Assembly: GCA_019973575.1 (NCBI GenBank)
Contig: BPUI01000001.1
Coordinates: 1,500,342 to 1,564,341, forward strand
Direction of reading: 5' to 3'
DNA: 64,000 nt
DNA from: Gemmatimonadetes bacterium T265
GTDB lineage: Bacteria; Gemmatimonadota; Gemmatimonadetes; Gemmatimonadales; Gemmatimonadaceae
Part shown: positions 34,165-45,395 of the stretch, piece after piece
How positions within the stretch are numbered: the stretch's first letter is position 1
Layout: every line of letters begins with the position of its first letter
Translations under genes and position numbers: made by a program
The notes under the pieces: generated by a model
The model's database searches: none
What the model was told of the DNA's origin: nothing
Seen by the model: only the letters and a program-made list of their open reading frames with translations

Positions 34165-34866
34165 GTGAGCGAGGCGGAGCGGCTGTACACGGCGGAAGAG
34201 TACCTGGCGTTCGAGGAGGCAGTGCCCGAGCGGCACGAGTTCGTCCGCGGGCGCATCTACGCGATGAGCGGTGGCACGGACGCGCACGAGGCCGTCAAGA
34301 TCAACGTCACCACCGCCCTCCGCACGGCGACCCGTGGACGGGGGTGCACCGTTCGCGGCTCGGACCTGCGGGTCTGGATCCCGGCTGCCGAGGCGTTCAA
34401 GTACCCGGACGCCTCGGCGCTGTGCGGCCGCGCCGAGTTCAGGGAGCCGGCGCGGAACGTGAGCCTGCTCAACCCGTCGCTGATCGTCGAAGTCCTCTCC
34501 CCGTCGACCGAGCGATACGACCGGACGGGGAAGTTCGCGCTCTACCGGCGTCTCGACAGCCTGCGCGAGTACGTCCTCGTCGCGCACGACCGCATCCGGG
34601 CCGAGCGCTTCGCGCGCGACGACGGCTGGCGGCCGACCGTCCACACCGACCTGTCCGACGTCGTCGACGTCCCGTCGTTAGGCATCGGCCTCCCGCTCCG
34701 CGACGTGTACGACGAGGTGCGCCTCAGCCCGCCGCGCCCGCGCCCGCGGCGCGTGCGCGAGCCGATCGCCGACATCCACGCGTACGCCGCGCGGCGCTTC
34801 CGCGGCGGCGGCGTGGTGGCGTCCGAAGCAGAGGCCGACGGGGAGGTCGAACACCTACCCGTCTGA
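34165..34866 (+). CDS. Uma2 family (DUF820) putative restriction endonuclease
   Basis: The GTG at 34165 is preceded by GCAGGAGACGAA and gives 233 residues. The PD-(D/E)XK-type Uma2 fold is evident: YTAEEYLAFEEAVPERHEFV, GRIYAMSGGTDAHEAVKINV, then KYPDASAL (Asp), IVEVLSPSTERYDRTGKFAL (Glu/Lys) and YRRLDSLREYVLV. Uma2 proteins are common, often in many copies; their biological role is not settled. The tail after residue 200 is Arg/Pro rich. The 3' end overlaps the convergent DUF4031 gene by 12 bp. A second Uma2 is at 44044. Confidence 0.87.
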   Translation: MSEAERLYTAEEYLAFEEAVPERHEFVRGRIYAMSGGTDAHEAVKINVTTALRTATRGRGCTVRGSDLRVWIPAAEAFKYPDASALCGRAEFREPARNVSLLNPSLIVEVLSPSTERYDRTGKFALYRRLDSLREYVLVAHDRIRAERFARDDGWRPTVHTDLSDVVDVPSLGIGLPLRDVYDEVRLSPPRPRPRRVREPIADIHAYAARRFRGGGVVASEAEADGEVEHLPV

Positions 34867-35091
34867 CCGCGGCGGCAGGAACCGCCCCACGAGGTCCCAG
34901 TGCCACGCGTTCCGCCGCTCGCCCGTGCGGGGGTCCTTCAAGGGCTTGAACTGCAGGCGCCGCGGGTCGAGGCCGACGGCGCGACCGTAGGCGAGCAAGG
35001 CCTCGCGGTCGGTCGAGACGAGGTGTGCCATTGGCGTGCCGCGCCAGACGTGGCGGTGAAGCCAGAGGCCGCCGGTCATGGCGTGCAGCAT
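34855..35091 (-). CDS. DUF4031-like small protein
   Basis: The ATG at 35091 gives 78 residues; GTG starts at 35136 and 35145 are also possible. The sequence MLHAMTGGLWLHRHVWRGTP, MAHLVSTDREALLAYGRAVG and LDPRRLQFKPLKD, ending HWDLVGRFLPP, matches the short DUF4031 pattern: WRGxxxxHLxS near the start, xxxLxxFAxxLGxxxxxFQ in the middle and HxDL near the end. Function unknown. It is convergent with and overlaps the Uma2 gene by 12 bp. Confidence 0.6.
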   Translation of the reverse strand: MLHAMTGGLWLHRHVWRGTPMAHLVSTDREALLAYGRAVGLDPRRLQFKPLKDPRTGERRNAWHWDLVGRFLPPRSDG

Positions 35092-35145
35092 GCCGTCGCG
35101 GCGGAGGCGGAATTCGAGGAAGGGGAGCGCGGGCACCGCAGACAC

Positions 35146-35392
35146 TGGCGTCGTTCGGGGCGTCTGGTTCGGGGCGGGGCGTTCGGGGCGGGTAAGGCGT
35201 GGGTGGGGGACCGTGCCAGGTGGGCGCACGCGGGCAGGTCGTTGGGGCGGGGCAGAAAGGCGGGACGAGCACCACGGCGCCCGTCCCGCGGGGCGGCAGC
35301 GGCGGCCGGGTCGGGCACAGCCGGGACAGGCCGACCGCGGTTCCCGTCCCGTGGCGCCGCCCCGGTCCTCTGCCCCGCCCCGAACTACGGCC
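35146..35392. repeat. GC-rich intergenic stretch with inverted copies of a GTTCGGGGCGGG motif
   Basis: No gene is visible. GTTCGGGGCGGG occurs at 35167 and 35181, and its complement CCCGCCCCGAAC at 35374-35385, just before the pilin stop. TTGGGGCGGGGCAGA (about 35243) pairs with TCTGCCCCGCCCC (about 35368). The same motif forms the stem of the hairpin at 28630-28719. The stretch may fold into a transcription-ending structure for the pilin gene. Confidence 0.5.
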
Positions 35393-35785
35393 TTACTGAC
35401 AGGTAATCACGCCCTCTACCCCCGCCGGCGGCAACGGCGTCGCCTTCCCATAAAACACCGCGCAGGTGACCGGCACCGTGGCCGGGTGCACCGCCATCGC
35501 CGAGTACCCGTCCGGTCCCGCCTGCACGATCGTCACGTTCACGCCCTGCGACGCCTGAAGCCCGAGCAGCGCGGCGCTCCCGGCGTAGGTCGCGTGCTCC
35601 GAGAAGTAGCCCTCCTCGGCGAGCACGAGGTTGTGCAGGTCGGACTTCACGTTCGCGAGGTCCGCCTTGGCCGTCGTGTTGGAGAACTTCGGGATCGCGG
35701 CCGCGGCGAGGATCCCGATGATGACGACGACGACGAGCAGTTCGACGAGCGTGAAGCCCGGGCGGCGGGCGGTGGAGCGGGGCAT
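35393..35785 (-). CDS. type IV pilin / pseudopilin-like protein
   Basis: The 130-residue protein starts MPRSTARRPGFTLVELLVVV: a short basic leader, the GFTLVEL prepilin peptidase site (cleavage after Gly, Phe methylated, Glu5), and the long hydrophobic alpha1 helix. The body (about 35-130) has VKSDLHNLVLAEEGYFSEHA, a typical pilin alpha1-C segment, and two Cys residues near the end (VTCAVFYG, VITCQ) that could form the usual C-terminal disulfide. No pilus machinery is in the window, so it may be a major pilin or a type II secretion pseudopilin. polA lies 83 bp upstream on the same strand. Confidence 0.88.
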   Translation of the reverse strand: MPRSTARRPGFTLVELLVVVVIIGILAAAAIPKFSNTTAKADLANVKSDLHNLVLAEEGYFSEHATYAGSAALLGLQASQGVNVTIVQAGPDGYSAMAVHPATVPVTCAVFYGKATPLPPAGVEGVITCQ

Positions 35786-35868
35786 GGGCGGGAACGCGGG
35801 AGGGGACGTCCAGGGCAGACGCCCAGCGGCGGCGCCGGTCACGCCGGCGCGGGCTACCCGGGGGTGGG

Positions 35869-38949
<3,081 letters not shown>

Positions 38950-39263
38950 GCGGGGATGATACGCGCAAGGGCGTCGCGGAGGCGCCCCCGCGCTGTCGCG
39001 ACCGCGCCCGAACGGCCGCGCGGGCTCGGCCGGCTGTCCCCCAGCTTCGGGCGGCATCCGACGGGGCTCGGGGGAGAGCGGGCGAGCCCCGAACACCTCA
39101 CGATCCACGCGGACCGCAAGGGTGAGACGCTGACGCGTTGGGCGAACCGCACGTTGGTCGCAGAAGCGGACTCCCTGTCGGGTGTCGTGTCCCGCTCGGT
39201 CCCGGTGCCGGACGTCATCGGCCGTCGCGCGGAAACGCCGGGCGGGGCGCGCCCGGGCGCGCC
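38950..39263. other. intergenic stretch, no gene seen
   Basis: These 314 bases upstream of polA contain no convincing coding frame, RNA gene or strong repeat. It must hold the polA promoter (reading to the left) and the end of the glycine-rich lipoprotein gene region's downstream neighbourhood. Nothing else could be supported. Confidence 0.5.
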
Positions 39264-40586
39264 TCACTGCGGGGCCTTGTAGGTGATGGTCACCGCGCCG
39301 GGGCCGGCCGTGGTGGCGACCGCCAGGCTGTTGCTGCCGGCGGCGAAGGTGAAGCCGGCGCCGGCCGCCGGCGCCGTGTTGACGTATGAGCCGCCGCCGC
39401 CGCCGGGGCCGCCCGCGCCGCCGCCGCCCCCGCTGTAGCCGCCGCCCCCGCCGCCGCCCTCGTTCGAGCCGCCCCCGCCGCCGAAGCCGCCGACGCTGCC
39501 GCCGCTTGCTCCCGCCGCCCCGCCGCCGAAGCTCGGCGTGCTGGCGTACGTGCCGCCGCCGCCGGCCGGACTGGCGAGGCTGGCGTTGATGCCGTTGCCG
39601 CCAGCGCCGAACAGCCCGCCGCCGCCGCCGCCACCGCTGTTGGCGAAATAGATCACCGTGCCGCCACCGCCCCCGCCCCCGCCGGTCCCGCCGGCACCCG
39701 CGGGCCCGAAGCCCTCGCCCGTGTCGCCGGCGGCGCCCGCGCCGCCCGCGTCCGTCTGCGCGGCCCCGCCGGCGCTGGCGAAGGCCCCGCCGCCCCCGCC
39801 GCCGACCACGAGCGGCGTGGGCTGGCTTCCGGCCGCGGCCGGGGCCAGGAACACGAAGCTGCCGCCCCCGCCCGCGGTGCTGCCGCCCACGCCGCCGACC
39901 ACGACGGTCAGCACCGTGCCGCGCGTCAGCACGAAATCGCCCTGCGCCGTCGCGGCCGCGCCGCCCGGGAACGTGGTGTAGTCGTCGTAATGGGTGCCTC
40001 CGGTCGCGCCGGTGGCGGTGAGGGTGTAGCGCCCGCTGGCGAGCACCGCGTACGTGGTCCCCTGGCCGGTGGGGCCGAACGCGGCCGGCGGCGGCGCGAC
40101 GGTGACCGTGACCTGCTGCACGTTGCCCTTCTTGTCGGCCACGGTGATCGTGGCCGTGGCGCCGGCCGTCGCGCCCGCCGGCACGCTCACGGGCACGCTC
40201 GCCGTGTAAGGCCCGTCCGGCCGCGCCTCGGTCGGCGTCACGCGCGCGGGCACGGCGGCGACCGCCGGGTCGGAGGACGTGAGGGTATACACGCTCTGGT
40301 ACTGCGTGCAGGCCGTGAAGCTCGCGCTCTGCCCCGCCGCGATCACGAGGGCCGCCGGCGTGACCGCGAGCGCCTTGACCGGTGTGGCGCTGCAGCTCGT
40401 GGCGGCGCTCTGGGGGGCCTGGGCGCGGGCGGGGCCGGGGGCGGCGGCACGGACCGCCCGCGGCCCGGTGGCCGGGTCGGCGCAGGCGGCCAGCCCGGCC
40501 GCGAGGGCCGCGGCGAGTGTGGCGGCGCCGGCGGCGTAGGGGGGCGTGGGCGCACGGGTGGGCCGAGACGGACGGGGGTGGGGCAT
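39264..40586 (-). CDS. glycine-rich lipoprotein with Ig-like and ALK/LTK-type Gly-rich domains
   Basis: The ATG at 40586 follows GGAG and gives 440 residues. A lipobox (GLAACADPA) marks a lipoprotein. Residues about 65-165 look like a bacterial Ig-like (BIG2-type) domain: VKALAVTPAALVIAAGQSAS, then DPAVAAVPARVTPTEARPDG. From about 185 on, GGTHYDDYTTFPGGAAATAQ, LTRGTVLTVVVGGVGG, GGGSFVFLAP and PLVVGGGGGGAFAS, followed by long Gly runs (GGGGGGYSGGGGGAGGPGG) match the glycine-rich domain found in animal ALK/LTK receptors and some bacterial proteins (PF12810 type). A cell-surface role is likely. The transposase remnant lies 150 bp upstream. Confidence 0.78.
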   Translation of the reverse strand: MPHPRPSRPTRAPTPPYAAGAATLAAALAAGLAACADPATGPRAVRAAAPGPARAQAPQSAATSCSATPVKALAVTPAALVIAAGQSASFTACTQYQSVYTLTSSDPAVAAVPARVTPTEARPDGPYTASVPVSVPAGATAGATATITVADKKGNVQQVTVTVAPPPAAFGPTGQGTTYAVLASGRYTLTATGATGGTHYDDYTTFPGGAAATAQGDFVLTRGTVLTVVVGGVGGSTAGGGGSFVFLAPAAAGSQPTPLVVGGGGGGAFASAGGAAQTDAGGAGAAGDTGEGFGPAGAGGTGGGGGGGGTVIYFANSGGGGGGGLFGAGGNGINASLASPAGGGGTYASTPSFGGGAAGASGGSVGGFGGGGGSNEGGGGGGGYSGGGGGAGGPGGGGGSYVNTAPAAGAGFTFAAGSNSLAVATTAGPGAVTITYKAPQ

Positions 40587-40736
40587 CGAGGAACTCCGGT
40601 GAGGGGCGCAGGCGCCGGCCCGCAGTGGGTGGTGGCCGCCCCCGGACGGGGCGGCCCGGGACCGGCCGGCGAACACGCCCGTCCCACATGGGCAATCGCC
40701 AACCCGCGCCGATTTCCCTCACGCCCGCGTCCTGTG

Positions 40737-41124
40737 GTGCCGGACCAGACCGCGCAGGTCGCGCGGGCGATCTTCCCGAAGGGCAACGCCGTCATGCGGC
40801 TCTACGACGACCTGCCCGTGGTCGTCGCGGACCGCGACTGCGCCGACCTGTTCCCGGCTCGCGGGCAGCCGGCCGAGGCGCCGGTTCGCCTCGCCCTCGC
40901 CACCCTCCTGCAGTTCCTGGAGGGGCGGACCGACCGCCAGGCGGCCGACGCGGTCCGGACGCCGTACGTGGGGCACGCCAAGACGCATCTCGCCCACCTG
41001 ATGACCGCAGCGGCGCTCAACCTCGTCCGCCGGCTCCGATGGCTGGCCGGCGGACCGAAGGCGCAGACGCGGCAGTCCGCCTTCGCGCGCGGGCCGGCGG
41101 GGCGCCGACGCCGGCCCGCGCCGC
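40737..41124 (+). pseudogene. IS1182-type transposase remnant, internally deleted
   Basis: The frame (GTG 40737) opens with an IS1182/DUF772-like N-terminus: VPDQTAQVARAIFPKGNAVM, DDLPVVVADRDCADLFPARG and LALATLLQFLEGRTDRQAAD with AVR. It then jumps at about 40950-40975 to HAKTHLAHLMTAAALNLVRR and LRWLAGGPKAQTRQS, which is the C-terminal end of such transposases. The catalytic middle (probably 300 or more residues) is missing without breaking the frame. The remaining open frame runs on into the convergent gene. It cannot transpose by itself. Terminal inverted repeats were not identified. Confidence 0.78.
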
Positions 41125-41125
41125 G

Positions 41126-42256
41126 TTACGCCGTCGCGAGTGCCGGCGCCCCCGCCGCGTCCGCCGGCGGCACCGAGGCCGCCCGCGTCCCGCACGACGG
41201 GCAGTACGGGTAAAACGCGTTCTTGCGCGTGCCGCACGCCGGGCACTGGTCGAAGAGGTGCGTGCCGCAGAACGCGCAGTAGTTGGCCGTCCCGGGCGGG
41301 GCCACCCCCTCGGCCGCGCCCGCGACCGTGCCCGACGCGGATGGGCGCCCGGCGATCGGCCGCTCGCACGCGGGGCACACGCCCGCGCTCATCCGCTGCA
41401 GCGCCTCCTCCACCCCCAGCGTGCGCCGCCGCTCGGGCTCGGCCTGGCGCTCGATCGCCTCGCGCCGCGCCACGTAGCGCCGCATCGCGCGGATCACCCA
41501 CACCCCCGCGACCACGCTCAGCGCCGCGCCCACCCCGTACCGCACGTACCCGCCATAGCTCGGCAAATAGGGGACGAGCTCGACGAAGAACGCGAAGAGC
41601 GCGAAGATGACGAACCCGCGGTAGAGCGGCCACCGCTCGTCCCCGCGCTTGCGCGCCACGAGCCAGCCGCCGACCACGAGCAGCGGGAGCGTGAGCAGCA
41701 GCCGGATCCCGAACACGCGGAGCTCCTGCCGAAACCGCGCCCGCTCGTATCGCCCCTCGGCGGCCCCGCGCAGGGCCGCCTCGCGCCGCTCCGCCGCGTC
41801 GGCCGCCTGCGTGGTCGCGAGCGCCGCGGCATCGAGCCGCTCCAGGCGCGCCTGCGCGGCGCGCTCCGCGTCCTGCAGCGCGTCGAGCTCGCGCGTGCGC
41901 CGTACCACTTCGGGGTCCTGCCGCGGGTCGACGGTGGCGGTGCGCGTGGCGATCCAGTTCTGGAGGCCGTCGCGCGCGGTGCGGTACGCGTTGCCGGCGG
42001 CGGTCGAGTCGAGCACGGCCCGGTCGCGCGCGGCCTGCTGCTCGCGCTGCGTCCGGGCGAGCGAGTCGCGGAGCGCGGCCGCCGGGCGCGACGCCCGCGG
42101 GTCGACGAACTGCTCGAGCGTGAGGTCCTGGGTAACGCCGGGCAGGTCGCCGACGAGCTTGCCGCCGAAGCCGATCAGAAACCCGGCGAAGACGAGCGAG
42201 ACCAGCCAGCCGGCGACGCGGAAGAGGCGCTCGGGGGCGCGCAGGGACTTGACCAT
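41126..42256 (-). CDS. membrane protein with coiled coil and double zinc ribbon
   Basis: The ATG at 42256 gives 376 residues. A first membrane helix (VAGWLVSLVFAGFLIGF, about 12-30) is followed by a periplasmic-length coiled coil (about 50-185, rich in Ala, Arg, Glu and Gln), then two or three helices (ELRVFGIRLLLTLPLLVVGG, VIFALFAFFVELVPYLPSYG, GVGAALSVVAGVWVI). The C-terminus has three Cys pairs: VCPACERPI, YCAFCGTHLFDQCPACGT and YCPSCGTRA, a double zinc ribbon. Function unknown; the layout suggests a membrane sensor or scaffold. Its 3' end meets the transposase remnant. Confidence 0.75.
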   Translation of the reverse strand: MVKSLRAPERLFRVAGWLVSLVFAGFLIGFGGKLVGDLPGVTQDLTLEQFVDPRASRPAAALRDSLARTQREQQAARDRAVLDSTAAGNAYRTARDGLQNWIATRTATVDPRQDPEVVRRTRELDALQDAERAAQARLERLDAAALATTQAADAAERREAALRGAAEGRYERARFRQELRVFGIRLLLTLPLLVVGGWLVARKRGDERWPLYRGFVIFALFAFFVELVPYLPSYGGYVRYGVGAALSVVAGVWVIRAMRRYVARREAIERQAEPERRRTLGVEEALQRMSAGVCPACERPIAGRPSASGTVAGAAEGVAPPGTANYCAFCGTHLFDQCPACGTRKNAFYPYCPSCGTRAASVPPADAAGAPALATA

Positions 42257-42447
42257 ACGCGCAATATGGCCGGGGTCGTTGGGCGCCGCGCGCGGGGGCG
42301 CCGCGGGCGGATGACGCGCCACGTCCGGCACCCTGCTCGCGATCGATCGCGCGGCGTTCGGCCGGCGCGCTGCCGCGCGGATAAGTTGGCCGTCGGGTGC
42401 CGGGCGAGGCTCAGCGCCCGCCACACGCGCGTCCTTCGCTTCGGCTC

Positions 42448-43155
42448 ATGCGGTTGCATCGCACACTCCTGCTCGTGGGGCTCCTGACGGCCCCAACCCA
42501 CGCCGCGCGCGCCCAAGCCCCGGCGCGTCGCCCCCAGCCGGCCCCAGCGCTGGCGGCGCCGACAGATTCGGCGCGGCGGCACGCGGCCCTCTACTGGCCG
42601 ACCGACCCCTTCTGGTCGACACGGGCCCCGGACACGGTGCTGGTCGACATCGCGACCACCCGCGGCCGGATCACCGTCGCGCTCCGACGCGCATGGGCAC
42701 CGCACGGGGTCGATCGCGTGTACAACCTCGCCCGCGCCGGCTACTTCGACGACTCACGCTTCTACCGCGTCGTCGACGGCTTCGTCGCGCAGTTCGGCCT
42801 CGCCGGGGATCCCGCGATCGCGGGCGTCTGGAGTCGGGCGACGCTGCCGCCCGACGTCCGGCGCGTGTCGAACGCCCGGGGCACGGTCAGCTTCGGCCAG
42901 TTCAAACCCGACGACCGCACCACGAACCTGTTCATCAACCTGCGCGACAACTCCGAGCTCGACGCGCTCGGCTTCGCGCCGATCGGGCGCGTGGTGCAGG
43001 GCATGGCGGTCGCCGATCGGCTGTATGCCGGCTACGGTGAGCGGCCGATGGCGAAGGCGAACACGACCCGGCTGTACGGCGAGTCGAACGCGTTCCTGGA
43101 TGCGAAGTACCCGAAGCTCGACCGCATCCGGACGGTGACGGTCCGCACCCGCTGA
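42448..43155 (+). CDS. secreted peptidyl-prolyl cis-trans isomerase (cyclophilin)
   Basis: The 235-residue product has a Sec signal peptide (MRLHRTLLLVGLLTAPTHAA, cut near RAQA) and a cyclophilin domain. VLVDIATTRGRITVALRRAW opens it, FYRVVDGFVAQFGLAGDP contains the family core with the catalytic-type Arg and Phe-Gln-like residues, TVSFGQFKPDDRTTNLFINL and LGFAPIGRVVQGMAVADRL close it. It should catalyse proline isomerisation in the periplasm. The ATG at 42448 lacks a clear ribosome-binding site but is the only start that gives a normal signal peptide. Confidence 0.87.
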   Translation: MRLHRTLLLVGLLTAPTHAARAQAPARRPQPAPALAAPTDSARRHAALYWPTDPFWSTRAPDTVLVDIATTRGRITVALRRAWAPHGVDRVYNLARAGYFDDSRFYRVVDGFVAQFGLAGDPAIAGVWSRATLPPDVRRVSNARGTVSFGQFKPDDRTTNLFINLRDNSELDALGFAPIGRVVQGMAVADRLYAGYGERPMAKANTTRLYGESNAFLDAKYPKLDRIRTVTVRTR

Positions 43156-43279
43156 GTCGCTCGCCAGCATGGAGGCCGGCGCACGACACCACCCGCCGCG
43201 AGGGCGCGCGGGTTCTGACACGAGTTTCGGGACACCTCACGGACAAGAGGCCGACCGTGACACGTCAATATTTTCCCCC

Positions 43280-44056
43280 ATGCGCGTCGTCTCCCTCTGC
43301 CCCTCGCTCACCGAACTCGTCTTCGCCCTCGGCCGCGGCGACGCGCTCGTCGGGCGCACCAAGTTCTGCGTGCACCCGGCCGAGCGCGTCGGCGCGGTCG
43401 AGGCGTTAGGCGGGACCAAGGACCCGAAGGTCGCCCGGGTCGTCGCGCTCCGCCCCGACCTCGTGCTGCTGAACGAGGAGGAGAACCGCCGCGAGGACGC
43501 GGAGGCGCTCGCGGCGGCCGGTCTCCGGCTGCACGTGAGCTTCCCGCGCGATGCGCCCGAAACGGCCGGCATGGTCCGGGGCGTCGGCGAGGCGTTAGGC
43601 GCGTCCGGCGCGGCCGAGCGGATCGCGGGCGAGATCGAGGCCCGCACGGCGCGGGTGCGGGCGGGCGCGGCGGCGCGCGCGGCCCGCGGCGAGCGCCCCG
43701 TACGCTGGGCGTACCTCATCTGGCGCCGCCCGTGGATGGCCGCGGGCGGCGGCACCTTCGTCTCGGCCCTGCTGGAGCAGGCGGGCGGGACGAACGTGTT
43801 CGCCGCGGCAGAGGTCCGCTACCCGGAGGTCACGGCCGCCGCCCTGCGAGCGGCGGACCCGAACGTGGTGTTCCTCTCGAGCGAGCCGTTCCCGTTCGCG
43901 GAGCGCCACGCCGAGGAGCTCGTCGCGGAAACCGGGCTGCCGCGCGAGCGGTTCCGCTTCGCGGACGGAGAGTTGCTCTCGTGGCACGGCTCGCGGACCG
44001 TGGCCGGGGTAGACTACGCGGACGCCTTGCTGGAGGACGTGCGATGTCGGACGTGA
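43280..44056 (+). CDS. BtuF-like helical-backbone metal/cobalamin-binding protein
   Basis: A 258-residue protein starting MRVVSLCPSLTELVFALGRG, the usual start of BtuF-like proteins (PSxTE motif). DALVGRTKFCVHPAERVGAV, VVALRPDLVLLNEEENRRED and AAGLRLHVSFPRDAPETAGM follow, and WMAAGGGTFVSALLEQAGG begins the C-terminal lobe. No signal peptide is present, so it may be cytoplasmic, unlike true periplasmic BtuF. No BtuC/BtuD gene is nearby. Two TTA-GGC pairs (43406, 43595). The next gene overlaps its end by 13 bp. Confidence 0.83.
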   Translation: MRVVSLCPSLTELVFALGRGDALVGRTKFCVHPAERVGAVEALGGTKDPKVARVVALRPDLVLLNEEENRREDAEALAAAGLRLHVSFPRDAPETAGMVRGVGEALGASGAAERIAGEIEARTARVRAGAAARAARGERPVRWAYLIWRRPWMAAGGGTFVSALLEQAGGTNVFAAAEVRYPEVTAAALRAADPNVVFLSSEPFPFAERHAEELVAETGLPRERFRFADGELLSWHGSRTVAGVDYADALLEDVRCRT

Positions 44057-44616
44057 TCACCGGTCGGCTGACCGTCGAGGAATTCCTGGCGCTGCCCGAC
44101 GACGGGCGGCGCGTCGAACTCGTGCGCGGAGAGGTCCGCGAGTTGGCCCCTTCGTTTGCCGTAGCCGCCGTCGTCGGGTCGAACGTGATCGGCCTGCTCC
44201 GTGATCACGTCCGCCCGCGCAAGCTAGGCCGCGTGTTCATGGACGGCGCGACGTTCGTCCTGCTCCCGCACCGACACAGCGCGCGCTCCCCGGACGTCGC
44301 GTTCATCCGGACGGATCGCCTGCCGCCGGTTGGCTTCCGCCACGGTGAGCCCGTCCGGATTCCGCCCGACCTCGCCGTCGAGGTGCTGTCGCCGAGCGAA
44401 ACGGCGTCGATCCTGGAGGACAAGCTGGCCGACTACCGCGAGGCCGGCACGCCGCTCATCTGGGTAGTCGACCCCGAGCGGCGCCTCGTCGTCGTGCACC
44501 CGGCCGACGCGCCGTCGTACACGCTGCGCGAGGGCGACACGCTCACCGGCGACCGCGTGCTCCCCGAGTTCCGCCGCGCGGTGGCCGAGCTGTTCGAGGG
44601 CGTCGCGCGCGCGTGA
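44044..44616 (+). CDS. Uma2 family (DUF820) putative restriction endonuclease
   Basis: A 190-residue Uma2 protein. RLTVEEFLALPDDGRRVELV and GEVRELAPSFAVAAVVGSNV precede SPDVAFIRTDRLPPVGF (Asp), then DLAVEVLSPSETASILEDKL (Glu and Lys), DYREAGTPLIWVVDPERRLV and the C-terminal TGDRVLPEFRRAVAELF. This is a shorter, more typical member than the one at 34165. The ATG lies inside the end of the BtuF-like gene (13-bp overlap), so they are probably translated together. Role unknown. Confidence 0.9.
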   Translation: MSDVITGRLTVEEFLALPDDGRRVELVRGEVRELAPSFAVAAVVGSNVIGLLRDHVRPRKLGRVFMDGATFVLLPHRHSARSPDVAFIRTDRLPPVGFRHGEPVRIPPDLAVEVLSPSETASILEDKLADYREAGTPLIWVVDPERRLVVVHPADAPSYTLREGDTLTGDRVLPEFRRAVAELFEGVARA

Positions 44617-44629
44617 GCGCGTCCCGCTG

Positions 44630-45343
44630 ATGGCGCCGCCGCGCAAGCAGGGGCTGGCCTCGCTCGCTCAGGCGTTCGACGAGCTCTCCTTCGGCCCGTC
44701 GCGCATCCTCAACCTCCGCGCGCACCTCCCCACCCGCGCCCAGGCCGTCGCGCGCTGCGAGAGTTGGCTGCGCGAGCAGCAGGCCGGCGGCGTGCGCGAG
44801 GTGCTCGTCATCACGGGGCGTGGCGAACGGAGCGTCGACGGCGTGAGCGTGGTCCGCCAGGGCGTGCTCGACCTCCTCTCCTCCCTCTCGCGCCGCCACG
44901 TCGTGGCCGGCTACCGCGAACACACCGCGGGGTCGTTCGTCGTCGACCTGCAGCCGTTCGCGGCGGTGCACGCCTCGCGCGCCAACGCCCCCGCGCCGGC
45001 GCCCGCCCCCGCCGACCCGCGCACGCTCGCCGCCCTCGCGGCCGAGACGCGCGACGCGCTCCGCACCCTCGCCGTGACGCACATGCAGGCACTCGGCGCG
45101 CACTCGCCGACTCGCCGGATGGTCGAGGCCGAAATGCTCGCGTGGTTCGAGAAGCTGTCGGCGACGGTCATCGCGCGCGAGCCCGCGCGCCCCGCGCCGG
45201 CACGCGACGCCCCGACACCGCCGCGCGCGGGGCGCGCCCGCCCGCCGCGCCCGTCGGGGGCCCGCGACGTTCCAGGCGACGCGAACCGCGAGGCCGCGCT
45301 GCGGCGCGCGATCCAGGACGCGCTCGAAGCGATCGGCGCGTGA
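44630..45343 (+). CDS. Smr domain protein
   Basis: The ATG at 44630 gives 237 residues. LRAHLPTRAQAVARCESWLR followed by VREVLVITGRGERSVDGVSV and VRQGVLDLLSSLSRR is the Smr (MutS2 C-terminal) domain, with the TGRG loop at about 59-62 (LDLH replaced by LNLR at the front). Smr domains nick DNA or RNA. GYREHTAGSFVVDLQPFAAV ends the domain. The C-terminal half is Ala/Pro/Arg rich with one helical segment (about 120-175). It stands 13 bp after the Uma2 gene. Confidence 0.78.
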   Translation: MAPPRKQGLASLAQAFDELSFGPSRILNLRAHLPTRAQAVARCESWLREQQAGGVREVLVITGRGERSVDGVSVVRQGVLDLLSSLSRRHVVAGYREHTAGSFVVDLQPFAAVHASRANAPAPAPAPADPRTLAALAAETRDALRTLAVTHMQALGAHSPTRRMVEAEMLAWFEKLSATVIAREPARPAPARDAPTPPRAGRARPPRPSGARDVPGDANREAALRRAIQDALEAIGA

Positions 45344-45395
45344 GGCGGCGCTCACACGCTCGACCACGCCCGACCGCGGCTTGGCTGGCTGCGCC

